DNA from: Victivallales bacterium
GTDB lineage: Bacteria > Verrucomicrobiota > Lentisphaeria > Oligosphaerales > Oligosphaeraceae
Length of the DNA stretch: 5,451 nucleotides
NCBI GenBank assembly: GCA_017615955.1
Contig: JAFZZD010000101.1
Coordinates: 1 to 5,451 of the forward strand
Reading direction: 5' to 3'
In this document: piece by piece, positions 1-5,422 of the stretch
Position numbering within the stretch: position 1 is the stretch's first letter
Layout of the letters: the number at the start of each line of letters is the position of its first letter
Notes under the pieces: model-generated
Databases searched by the model: none
What the model saw: the letters and a program-made list of their open reading frames with translations, nothing else
What the model was told of the DNA's origin: nothing
Program-made: the position numbers and the translations under genes

Positions 1-71
1 CCGAGGCGGCGCCCACTCAGGTAGCCTTAGCGTAAACACGCCAAGAGAATTATTAAAATTTTAAGGTGCGT
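1..71. other. Intergenic segment at the left edge
   Basis: No supported gene. It includes a perfect 12-bp palindrome TTAAAATTTTAA (53-64) in an AT-rich patch and a short GCGT/ACGC stem (30-41). The AT patch could hold a promoter for a gene beyond the edge, but no clear -35/-10 pair is visible. Confidence 0.4.
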
Positions 72-117
72 GGTTCTGTGCGCGGGCATTTTTGGGTTCT
101 GTGCGCGGGCATTTTTG
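72..117. repeat. Perfect 23-bp tandem duplication
   Basis: Positions 72-94 and 95-117 are identical, each starting GGTTCTGTGCGCGGGC and ending ATTTTTG. The duplication is directly adjacent, with no spacer, downstream of the VWA gene stop. Confidence 0.9.
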
Positions 118-123
118 CCCGCG
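104..123 (-). terminator. Hairpin after the VWA gene stop, possible terminator
   Basis: CGCGGGC (104-110) pairs perfectly with GCCCGCG (117-123) across a 6-nt loop, 7 nt beyond the stop codon of the VWA gene. The stem is GC-only, but no T-run follows on the minus strand. It is either a non-canonical terminator or an inserted palindromic repeat whose left half was then duplicated. Confidence 0.45.
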
Positions 124-130
124 AAACATC

Positions 131-2245
131 TCATTTCAGCCCGAAGCGCCTCCTGAACAGGCACAGCAATACCGCCGAACATGCAAACACCGCCGCCATC
201 ACCCAAGTTGAAGCCAGGTGCCTCGTGCTTGTGCTTGCAGGTATGTTGGCAGACAAGGGCACCTTGCCCGCCTCAAACTCGCCGTATGCAAAATAGCGCC
301 CGCCCGTGATGCGAGCCACATCCCTCAGCAGCGCCTCGTTGAACGCGGTCCTCTCCATCTCGCGTCCCGCCGGCGCCGCCACAAAGAACGCCTCCCTGGA
401 CAGCGTCCGCCCAGGCAAGGCGATACTATACTGCACACGGTACTCCCCTTCAAGCTCTGGATACATCAATGCCGAATAGCGCCCCTCCTCGTCCGCAGCA
501 GCCTCCAGCACCAGTTCCTGCACCGTACCATTGGGACAACTTACACGGGCATTCACGGTGGCGTTTGCCGCAGGATTGAATTCATCATCCAGCACATGCA
601 ATTCCAGAGCAAATTCCTCCCCCACCTCGGCAAGCCGCCCGTTCAGTTCCCGCACTCTTGGCCTTGCCGCCTCTGCGAGCCACTGGAACAACGCAGCCCA
701 CCAGGCGTCATGCAGCTTGTTTCCCGCAAGCCTCCAGCGCCAGGTGCTCTCCAGCCCAGTCTGCGCCACACGCCCTGCCCCGAATGGAAGCCCCGCCACC
801 AGCGGAAGCCCCATGCCATACTGGAAATCCACCAATGCCATCGGCCTGGCCGACCTCTTCAAGCCCTGCAAGATTCCGAATGGCTCCCCCTGCTTCAGAA
901 ACACGCCCGATGCAAATGCATTCAAGTTATTCACGTTTTTTGCAAGCAGAGCATCCTGGCATAAGCGCAGCTTCGCAGGCATGACGGATTGCGCAAACTG
1001 CACTCCCTGCGCAGGCAGCATGGATGACAGTGTTTCAGGCAATTTATCCAAAGCCCCCCGCACCAGAAGGCCGCCGCCCTTGTTCTCCACGAAGGCCCGT
1101 ATTGCAAGCAAGCCCTTTTCTTCCAGAAACGGCACCGCCCTGGCATCAAGGCATACTATATCAAAATCATCGTAAAATGCAGTATCCAGAGGGAATGAAT
1201 TTTCCGGTGGGCGTACATTTTCAGGGAAGCCCGTCGCTATGAAATGTTTATCCCCAACTGCGGTAATCACGGAGGCCGTAAACTGCGGATTTACTGCGGT
1301 AAACTGGTTCAGGAAACGCTGCTCCCAATCCAGGCCGCCCAGCAGAAACAAAATCCTGAATTGTGGCGGCGGCAATGCCTCCACCACCGCAAAGGCCGCA
1401 TTGTTGTCCACTCGCGCCTCTTTTTCGCTGACCTCAACCGTGACTTTGTATGAGTGAAAGCCCTCTGTGCGAGGCTTAACCGTGAAATCCAGCGCTTCTG
1501 TCCCGCCTTTGAAATGCAGTGTCCTCTGCTCCAGGATATTACCCGTCTCGGACAAGGTCACCTTCAGTTCCCCTGCCCTGCCGCCATTCACCAGTGCCGT
1601 AAGACTGCATTCCGCATCACGCTGTGTCTTTAGCGATGGCTCCTTCCAGGTCACGCCATAGTCCAGCTCATCGCCAGCACCGCCTATTCCCACGCAACTT
1701 ATTGGAATGCCACGCCGCGCGTATTCCTTCGCGACTGCGAGCACATCCGTTCCGCCATTGCAAACTCCGTCGCTCAGCAGCACCAATGCGCCAATGGGCA
1801 GGGAACGCTCCTCGCCCTCCAGTAACTCCTCCAAATGGCTGCCGATGGGACTTGCACCAGGCAGAATCCGTTCGCCCTCAAAGTCAGGCACCCGCCTCAT
1901 CTCGCCTGCAAAGCCAATCTTCTCCACGCGCTGGGAAAAGCCTTCGCACTGCACCAATGTCAGGCATTCACGGCGGCTCCGCCCTTCAGGCATGTCCCGT
2001 ACGCTCATGCTGCGGGACATATCCCCAAGCAACACTACACGGCAAGCACCTTCACGCACCTTGCTTGTGCGAAGCACTGGCTGCAAAAGCATCACAAGCA
2101 GACTTGCTAGGCAAAGTGCCTCCAGGCATAAAAGCAACCCAATCTGCCTCCTGTTCAAACGGGAACGCCTATATCCCAAAAACAAGAAAGCCACCACCGC
2201 CAATAACCACGGCAAAAGCAGCCATATCGGAAATACAGGACGCAT
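131..2245 (-). CDS. Membrane-anchored VWA / glutamine-amidotransferase-like protein (704 aa)
   Basis: Predicted inner-membrane protein with a large periplasmic part; biochemical role unknown. Two TM segments lie at about residues 7-24 and 36-56. A von Willebrand A domain follows (about 69-190) with the metal-site motif D75-M-S77-R-S79 and a later LLSDG with D159; the middle MIDAS threonine seems to be serine (S132). A beta-rich linker ends in the VDNN block (279-282). A class I GATase-like domain spans about 295-525, with GGG at 390-392 and ESTWRWRL at 499-506, and shows no obvious catalytic cysteine triad. A beta-rich stretch follows (about 545-640), then a C-terminal TM (about 679-697) and a basic RRRFGLK tail. 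This architecture is known from PVC-group genomes, sometimes near BatA-like VWA proteins and MoxR ATPases, which are not seen here. The ATG lies two codons after an in-frame TAG. No Shine-Dalgarno sequence precedes it. It is last in the dapA cluster. Confidence 0.88.
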   Translation of the reverse strand: MRPVFPIWLLLPWLLAVVAFLFLGYRRSRLNRRQIGLLLCLEALCLASLLVMLLQPVLRTSKVREGACRVVLLGDMSRSMSVRDMPEGRSRRECLTLVQCEGFSQRVEKIGFAGEMRRVPDFEGERILPGASPIGSHLEELLEGEERSLPIGALVLLSDGVCNGGTDVLAVAKEYARRGIPISCVGIGGAGDELDYGVTWKEPSLKTQRDAECSLTALVNGGRAGELKVTLSETGNILEQRTLHFKGGTEALDFTVKPRTEGFHSYKVTVEVSEKEARVDNNAAFAVVEALPPPQFRILFLLGGLDWEQRFLNQFTAVNPQFTASVITAVGDKHFIATGFPENVRPPENSFPLDTAFYDDFDIVCLDARAVPFLEEKGLLAIRAFVENKGGGLLVRGALDKLPETLSSMLPAQGVQFAQSVMPAKLRLCQDALLAKNVNNLNAFASGVFLKQGEPFGILQGLKRSARPMALVDFQYGMGLPLVAGLPFGAGRVAQTGLESTWRWRLAGNKLHDAWWAALFQWLAEAARPRVRELNGRLAEVGEEFALELHVLDDEFNPAANATVNARVSCPNGTVQELVLEAAADEEGRYSALMYPELEGEYRVQYSIALPGRTLSREAFFVAAPAGREMERTAFNEALLRDVARITGGRYFAYGEFEAGKVPLSANIPASTSTRHLASTWVMAAVFACSAVLLCLFRRRFGLK

Positions 2246-2284
2246 AAACTATAATAACGGCAACACTGCAACAGACTTCGAGTG

Positions 2285-2304
2285 CCGCTGGCGACAGCCA
2301 GCGG
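2285..2304. other. Perfect 8-bp hairpin between the CobS-like and VWA genes
   Basis: CCGCTGGC (2285-2292) and GCCAGCGG (2297-2304) are perfect inverted arms with a 4-nt loop. On the minus strand a run of five T precedes rather than follows the stem, so it is a poor terminator in the direction of transcription. It may be an mRNA processing or stability structure, or part of a repeat family (a similar stem lies at 2442-2457). Confidence 0.55.
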
Positions 2305-2341
2305 AAAAACCTGAATGGGCACCGTGACCGCGCCCACTTTA

Positions 2342-3043
2342 TCACACCGCCAATGCGGCGACGCCCAGCAGCAGGGCGAATGCCTCGCATACATACAATG
2401 CGCCGACAGCGGAAAAGCGGATATTGAAGCGCTGCAACGCAGCTGGCAACAGCCAGCACAGAGCAGTTGACACCAAAGCAAACATAAATACGCCACTGCA
2501 ATTGGGAAGCAACTTGCTTATGACCGCACCAAACAACAAGGTCACCACGAGGGCGGGTATCCAATGCTTCTGGCTCAACTTCGTCATCACACCGCAGTCC
2601 AGCGATGCGGTATATCCCAGCATTGCGGCAATAGGCAACCAAAGCCATGCATTGTGCACCAGAATCACATAAGTGCAGAACGGACGCAGCAGAAACAGCC
2701 CCAGTGCCGCAAGGCTGCTGTAGGTCGCCCGCAAGTCATTGTCCTTGAAGCCGCTCATCAGCATCTTGGAAAGCTCCACTATGGCGGACTTCTCGTCCTT
2801 CATGCATATAAAATGACGCAGAACAAATACCGCCAGCGTCCCTAGAACAGCGCCAACCATACGGTCACCTGACACCAGCCAGCAGACCAGCCCGCCGCAC
2901 AGCCCCCAAAGCAGACCTATCGCACCGCGCATCAGCACACGCTGCGCATCTGTGGGACTTTTATGCTGCCGCCCACGACCTGTTTCCTCCAACGTTATAG
3001 GCAGCGAAGATACTTCCTTCAGCGCTTGTAAATATGACTTCAT
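2342..3043 (-). CDS. Divergent CobS-family integral membrane protein (233 aa), probable pseudoenzyme
   Basis: Polytopic membrane protein with about six or seven hydrophobic segments (roughly 38-57, 62-80, 108-129, 132-148, 161-179, 183-201, 211-233). Its landmarks follow cobalamin synthase CobS (adenosylcobinamide-GDP ribazoletransferase) in order. LKEVSSLPIT (8-17) matches the N-terminal LxFxTRLPVP block, RGAIGLLWG (39-47) the FPLIGLLLG block, KDNDLR (100-105) the RDSRLG region, and VGALYVCEAFALLL (213-226) the C-terminal LGAxxELxELxxLL block. Length is slightly below the usual 245-270 aa. The conserved HLDGLADTxDG stretch is replaced around H77-E90 and the TGD before LGA reads FSA, so ribazoletransferase activity is doubtful. 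These comparisons are from memory of the family. A good Shine-Dalgarno sequence supports the ATG. The gene follows dapA by 43 bp with no clear terminator, suggesting cotranscription. Alternative: an unrelated hydrophobic protein with chance resemblance. Confidence 0.82.
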   Translation of the reverse strand: MKSYLQALKEVSSLPITLEETGRGRQHKSPTDAQRVLMRGAIGLLWGLCGGLVCWLVSGDRMVGAVLGTLAVFVLRHFICMKDEKSAIVELSKMLMSGFKDNDLRATYSSLAALGLFLLRPFCTYVILVHNAWLWLPIAAMLGYTASLDCGVMTKLSQKHWIPALVVTLLFGAVISKLLPNCSGVFMFALVSTALCWLLPAALQRFNIRFSAVGALYVCEAFALLLGVAALAV

Positions 3044-3050
3044 TTATACG

Positions 3051-3057
3051 CCTCCCT
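3051..3057 (-). promoter_or_regulatory. Ribosome binding site of the CobS-like gene
   Basis: The minus strand reads AGGGAGG, 7 nt before the ATG at 3043. It is the strongest Shine-Dalgarno sequence in the window, evidence that this gene is really translated. Confidence 0.75.
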
Positions 3058-3059
3058 GT

Positions 3060-3082
3060 GCCCGTGGCGAAAGACCACAGGC
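3060..3082 (-). other. Small hairpin between dapA and the CobS-like gene
   Basis: GTGG (3064-3067) and CCAC (3075-3078) form a stem with a 7-nt loop, extended by GCC/GGC after one mismatch. It sits between the dapA stop and the next ribosome binding site. It lacks a T-run, so it is unlikely to end transcription. Confidence 0.35.
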
Positions 3083-3086
3083 AATT

Positions 3087-3956
3087 TCATAAAATTCCGC
3101 AACGGCGCATGGTATTGCGCAGCTTCTCCCTGTTGGCTGGTGCCATCTCGCAAAGAGGCAGCCTGTATTCCTCGGCAATCAGGCCCATGTCCGCCAATGC
3201 GGCCTTCACTGGAATCGGGTTGCTCTCGATGAACAAATCACGGTACAGCGGATACAGACGCCTGTGTATTGCCAGGGCACCGGCATAGTCACCCGCCAAC
3301 GCCTTTGCCACCATGTCGCTGACTTCGCGAGGCAGCAAATTGGAGGCTACGCTGATCACACCTACTGCGCCAACAGACATCATGGGCAACGTAAGGCTGT
3401 CATCGCCGCTGAGCACAGGTATGTCGCAGACATCCTTGATGGCATTGACCCGCTCCACGCTGCCGCCAGCCTCCTTGACCGCCGCCACCATGGGATTGCC
3501 ATTGAAACGCACTATAACGTCAATGGGTATTTCCTTGCCTGTGCGGCCTGGCACATTATACAGCACAATAGGAATGCCCGACTTCTCGGCAACGGTGCTG
3601 AAATGCCTGTACATGCCTTCGGGTGTGGGCTTGTTATAGTATGGAGTCACCTGCAAAGTTGCGTCAGCACCCATCTTCGCGGCGTGCATGCTCAACTGCA
3701 CTGCCTCTGAAGTTGCATTACCACCTGTACCTGCAATGACCTGGCAACGATGAGCAACCTTCTCTATGGCGAAAGCCACCACCTCATCATGCTCCTTCAT
3801 GCTCAATGTGGGCGATTCACCAGATGTACCCACTGGAACTATGCCAGCAACACCGCCGGCAATCTGCTGCTCAATCAAATTGGCAAATGCCTCGTAATCC
3901 ACCTGCCCGCACCTGAACGGCGTAACCAAGGCGGTATAGCAACCACAAACCTTCAT
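3087..3956 (-). CDS. dapA: 4-hydroxy-tetrahydrodipicolinate synthase (DapA)
   Basis: Cytoplasmic class I aldolase-type enzyme that condenses pyruvate with L-aspartate 4-semialdehyde, the first committed step of diaminopimelate and lysine synthesis. The 289-aa length is typical, and numbering matches E. coli DapA through the catalytic core. The Schiff-base lysine is K161 in VKEAGG. Y133 and R138 sit in LYNVPGRTGKE, Y107 in TPYYNKP (104-110), and T44-S45 in GTSGESPTL (43-51); Ser in place of the second Thr is a common variant. Known allosteric lysine-site residues S48, H56, N80, E84 and Y106 are all present, while E. coli A49 and H53 are P49 and M53, so lysine feedback inhibition is plausible. 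The GDDSL block (184-188) and GVISVASNLLP (199-209) also fit. AGGAGA lies 8 nt before the ATG. No other lysine-pathway gene is in the window. Paralogous N-acetylneuraminate lyase or KDG aldolase is less likely because the DapA-type residues are complete. Confidence 0.96.
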   Translation of the reverse strand: MKVCGCYTALVTPFRCGQVDYEAFANLIEQQIAGGVAGIVPVGTSGESPTLSMKEHDEVVAFAIEKVAHRCQVIAGTGGNATSEAVQLSMHAAKMGADATLQVTPYYNKPTPEGMYRHFSTVAEKSGIPIVLYNVPGRTGKEIPIDVIVRFNGNPMVAAVKEAGGSVERVNAIKDVCDIPVLSGDDSLTLPMMSVGAVGVISVASNLLPREVSDMVAKALAGDYAGALAIHRRLYPLYRDLFIESNPIPVKAALADMGLIAEEYRLPLCEMAPANREKLRNTMRRCGIL

Positions 3957-3964
3957 AGCAAATG

Positions 3965-3970
3965 TCTCCT
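3965..3970 (-). promoter_or_regulatory. Ribosome binding site of dapA
   Basis: The minus strand reads AGGAGA, followed by 8 nt and the dapA ATG. This fixes the start and agrees with the E. coli-like residue numbering. Confidence 0.75.
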
Positions 3971-3992
3971 ATATTCCTTATAATGTATGTGA

Positions 3993-4008
3993 ATGGAAAT
4001 TTTTCCAT
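3993..4008. promoter_or_regulatory. Palindrome upstream of dapA, possible operator
   Basis: ATGGAAA and TTTCCAT are perfect 7-bp inverted arms around a 2-bp centre, 37 bp upstream of the dapA ATG. A TATAAG that could be a -10 element lies on the dapA side (3981-3976), but no convincing -35 was found. A repressor site is possible; an incidental A/T palindrome is equally plausible. Confidence 0.3.
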
Positions 4009-4049
4009 AACATAACACATTTGCCGCAACACAAAAGCAGTTCTGACGT

Positions 4050-4089
4050 TTTTTTAACGCAGATGTGCATTTTTTAACGCAGAGGCGCG
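4050..4089. repeat. Two direct 20-bp repeats upstream of dapA
   Basis: Two adjacent 20-bp units (4050-4069 and 4070-4089) share the first 14 bases, TTTTTTAACGCAGA, exactly and match at 17 of 20 positions overall. They lie in the lipoprotein-dapA gap. The second copy runs into an 8-bp-period repeat. Confidence 0.7.
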
Positions 4090-4099
4090 GAGACGCAAA
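4076..4099. repeat. 8-bp-period GCGC-rich repeat
   Basis: Three consecutive octamers, AACGCAGA, GGCGCGGA and GACGCAAA, share an RRCGC core with purine tails. From memory, similar intergenic strings recur in many unrelated bacterial genomes as dispersed repeats of unknown function; this could not be checked here. Confidence 0.55.
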
Positions 4100-4110
4100 T
4101 AAATAACTTT

Positions 4111-4164
4111 TACGGTTGCGGAGGTAGCCAGCGCGAGACGCACTGGCTACCCCCTCCAACCGTA
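4111..4164 (-). terminator. Long hairpin after the lipoprotein gene, possible terminator
   Basis: TACGGTTG (4111-4118) pairs with CAACCGTA (4157-4164). After a 4/5-nt internal loop, GGTAGCCAG (4123-4131) pairs with CTGGCTACC (4143-4151). The 11-nt apical loop can add a GCG/CGC pair set. The hairpin begins 23 nt after the lipoprotein stop. No pure T-run follows on the minus strand, only an AAAGTTATTTATTT stretch, so it may be a weak terminator, an mRNA 3'-end stabiliser or a dispersed palindromic element. Confidence 0.5.
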
Positions 4165-4187
4165 CAGGTGGAAAAACTTCACTGTGT

Positions 4188-5405
4188 TTATTCAGCCACC
4201 TTTCGTGGCATCTTCACACGAAGGACTATTGGAGTTCCTTCCCAGTTGCCATTGCAGCCATTCTCTATGCGGAGAATGCCCTTGTCGTTGAAGGCAGTTC
4301 GTGGTACTGTCAACTCCAATTTCACGCCAAAACGGGTGAACTTCTTCTCATATTTCACGCCATCAGGAACCTTGAACTCCAATGTGTCAAATAGTTTCTG
4401 CCATTCAACATTCTCCACGCGCCTCATCAATCGTTCATTGACAGTAGTATTTGGATCCGTAAGGTCCACACCTAACTGAAGATTGAATTTGGCAATTCCA
4501 TCCTTGAAATCTTCATCGTTCAAAATCATTTTCCGGCCTCTTGGAGCGTTCCAATGTAATCGCATGCCCACAGGACCTTGAACAGGAATCGTAATTAAAG
4601 GCATTCCTTCGGGTTTAGTTACCTTAATCAAAATCTCTTCTATAAAAATATCAGCATAAGGCAATTTCTTAAGTGGTTTCGCTGTAAGAGTCCAAGTGTT
4701 GCTGTCCTTCCTCTCAAGTGTTGCCTTTATAAACGGATCCTTCAATGCATCTTCAACCAAGGACAGCTCCAATTTATCCTTGAAATTATCCACTCCAATT
4801 ATGTCAATGGATTTCTCCCACTTCATGCCTGGATCGCCTTTTGCATTAAAGAAAATCTTGCGGCCATTTGGAACAGTGGAGAAAAAACGCTCCAATCTGC
4901 CTGTTATGGCAACTCTCACCATCTTATATTCCAATGGTGATAGCATCACATGCTTCTCAAATGGACCAACACCAATTTTGTTGCCGTCAATGCGCAATGC
5001 AACTGACAGTTCCTTGCCAGGCTGCATGATGACGCCGCCAGGGAAGCCATCAATATTCGTACACGCGCAATCCGCTTCTACACTCTGCAACTTCCATGGC
5101 TTGTCGGATGTATTCTTCAATATAAGAGTATAGAGTCTCTTCTCACCACTCAAGATAGTCCCCACGTCATGAACTAGCCCGCCTTTTACTTCCAATGGCG
5201 CGTCCCTTGTCAAATCCGCGTCTGGAGACGGCTTGTCATCATAGCCCCAATTATCTCCCTGCTTAACTTCCACTTCCTCATTGTCGGCCGATGACAGCGA
5301 TGAAACAGGTTCTTTCGTATTGGACGTTGATGTATTTTTCTGCTGATTGTCACAACCTGCTATGATAATGGCAAGAGCCAGGAATAAATATTGAAGACCT
5401 TTCAT
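4188..5405 (-). CDS. DUF1573-domain lipoprotein (405 aa)
   Basis: Predicted envelope lipoprotein of unknown function. An N-terminal hydrophobic signal (LQYLFLALAIIIAGC) ends in a lipobox with I15-A16-G17 before C18, followed by Asp at +2. Residues about 20-75 are Ser/Thr/Asp/Glu-rich and look like a flexible linker. Residues about 77-160 resemble DUF1573, an Ig-like ASPM/SPD-2/Hydin-type beta fold: HDVGTI, then LKNTSDKP, then the signature cysteines in DCACT (C113, C115; the common form is SCGCT), then PG and the VALRIDG strand. The remainder (about 165-405) is beta-rich with no recognised domain. I chose ATG at 5405 because AAGGGGG lies 7 nt upstream; a TTG one codon earlier (5408) is open but too close to that site. 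The gene is visibly more AT-rich than its neighbours (positions 4621-4680 are 17 of 60 G+C). It is separated from dapA by 231 bp with a hairpin, so it is probably its own unit. Confidence 0.87.
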   Translation of the reverse strand: MKGLQYLFLALAIIIAGCDNQQKNTSTSNTKEPVSSLSSADNEEVEVKQGDNWGYDDKPSPDADLTRDAPLEVKGGLVHDVGTILSGEKRLYTLILKNTSDKPWKLQSVEADCACTNIDGFPGGVIMQPGKELSVALRIDGNKIGVGPFEKHVMLSPLEYKMVRVAITGRLERFFSTVPNGRKIFFNAKGDPGMKWEKSIDIIGVDNFKDKLELSLVEDALKDPFIKATLERKDSNTWTLTAKPLKKLPYADIFIEEILIKVTKPEGMPLITIPVQGPVGMRLHWNAPRGRKMILNDEDFKDGIAKFNLQLGVDLTDPNTTVNERLMRRVENVEWQKLFDTLEFKVPDGVKYEKKFTRFGVKLELTVPRTAFNDKGILRIENGCNGNWEGTPIVLRVKMPRKVAE

Positions 5406-5412
5406 CAAACAA

Positions 5413-5419
5413 CCCCCTT
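5413..5419 (-). promoter_or_regulatory. Ribosome binding site of the lipoprotein gene
   Basis: The minus strand reads AAGGGGG, followed by 7 nt and then ATG at 5405. The same site would be only 4 nt from the alternative TTG at 5408, which favours the ATG. Confidence 0.6.
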
Positions 5420-5422
5420 GTC

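Noticed and set aside
3..35. Short plus-strand frame ending EAAPTQVALA then TAA, as a gene tail entering the window
   Set aside because: Only ten codons are visible and other frames are also open; nothing supports coding.
218..964. Long plus-strand open frame of 248 codons, and a 214-codon frame at 531-1175
   Set aside because: Both lie fully antisense to the VWA gene. Their products are rich in His, Arg, Pro, Ser and Gln with no domain, as expected of antisense shadows in GC-rich coding DNA.
1624..2327. Two plus-strand open frames of about 206 codons
   Set aside because: Antisense to the N-terminal part of the VWA gene, low-complexity products, and no supporting ribosome binding site or homology. 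The sense frame has clear TM and VWA motifs.
2155..2648. Minus-strand open frames bridging the CobS-like and VWA genes
   Set aside because: They overlap both better-supported genes in another frame. Their Cys/Arg-rich translation is typical of an out-of-frame reading.
4081..4089. AGAGGCGCG, resembling the conserved core of the lysine riboswitch (L box) upstream of dapA
   Set aside because: It is on the plus strand, opposite to dapA, and sits inside a short-period repeat. The minus-strand leader shows no L-box layout.
4050..4099. CRISPR-like array
   Set aside because: Only two 20-bp units with no spacers, plus octamers; no array structure and no cas genes.
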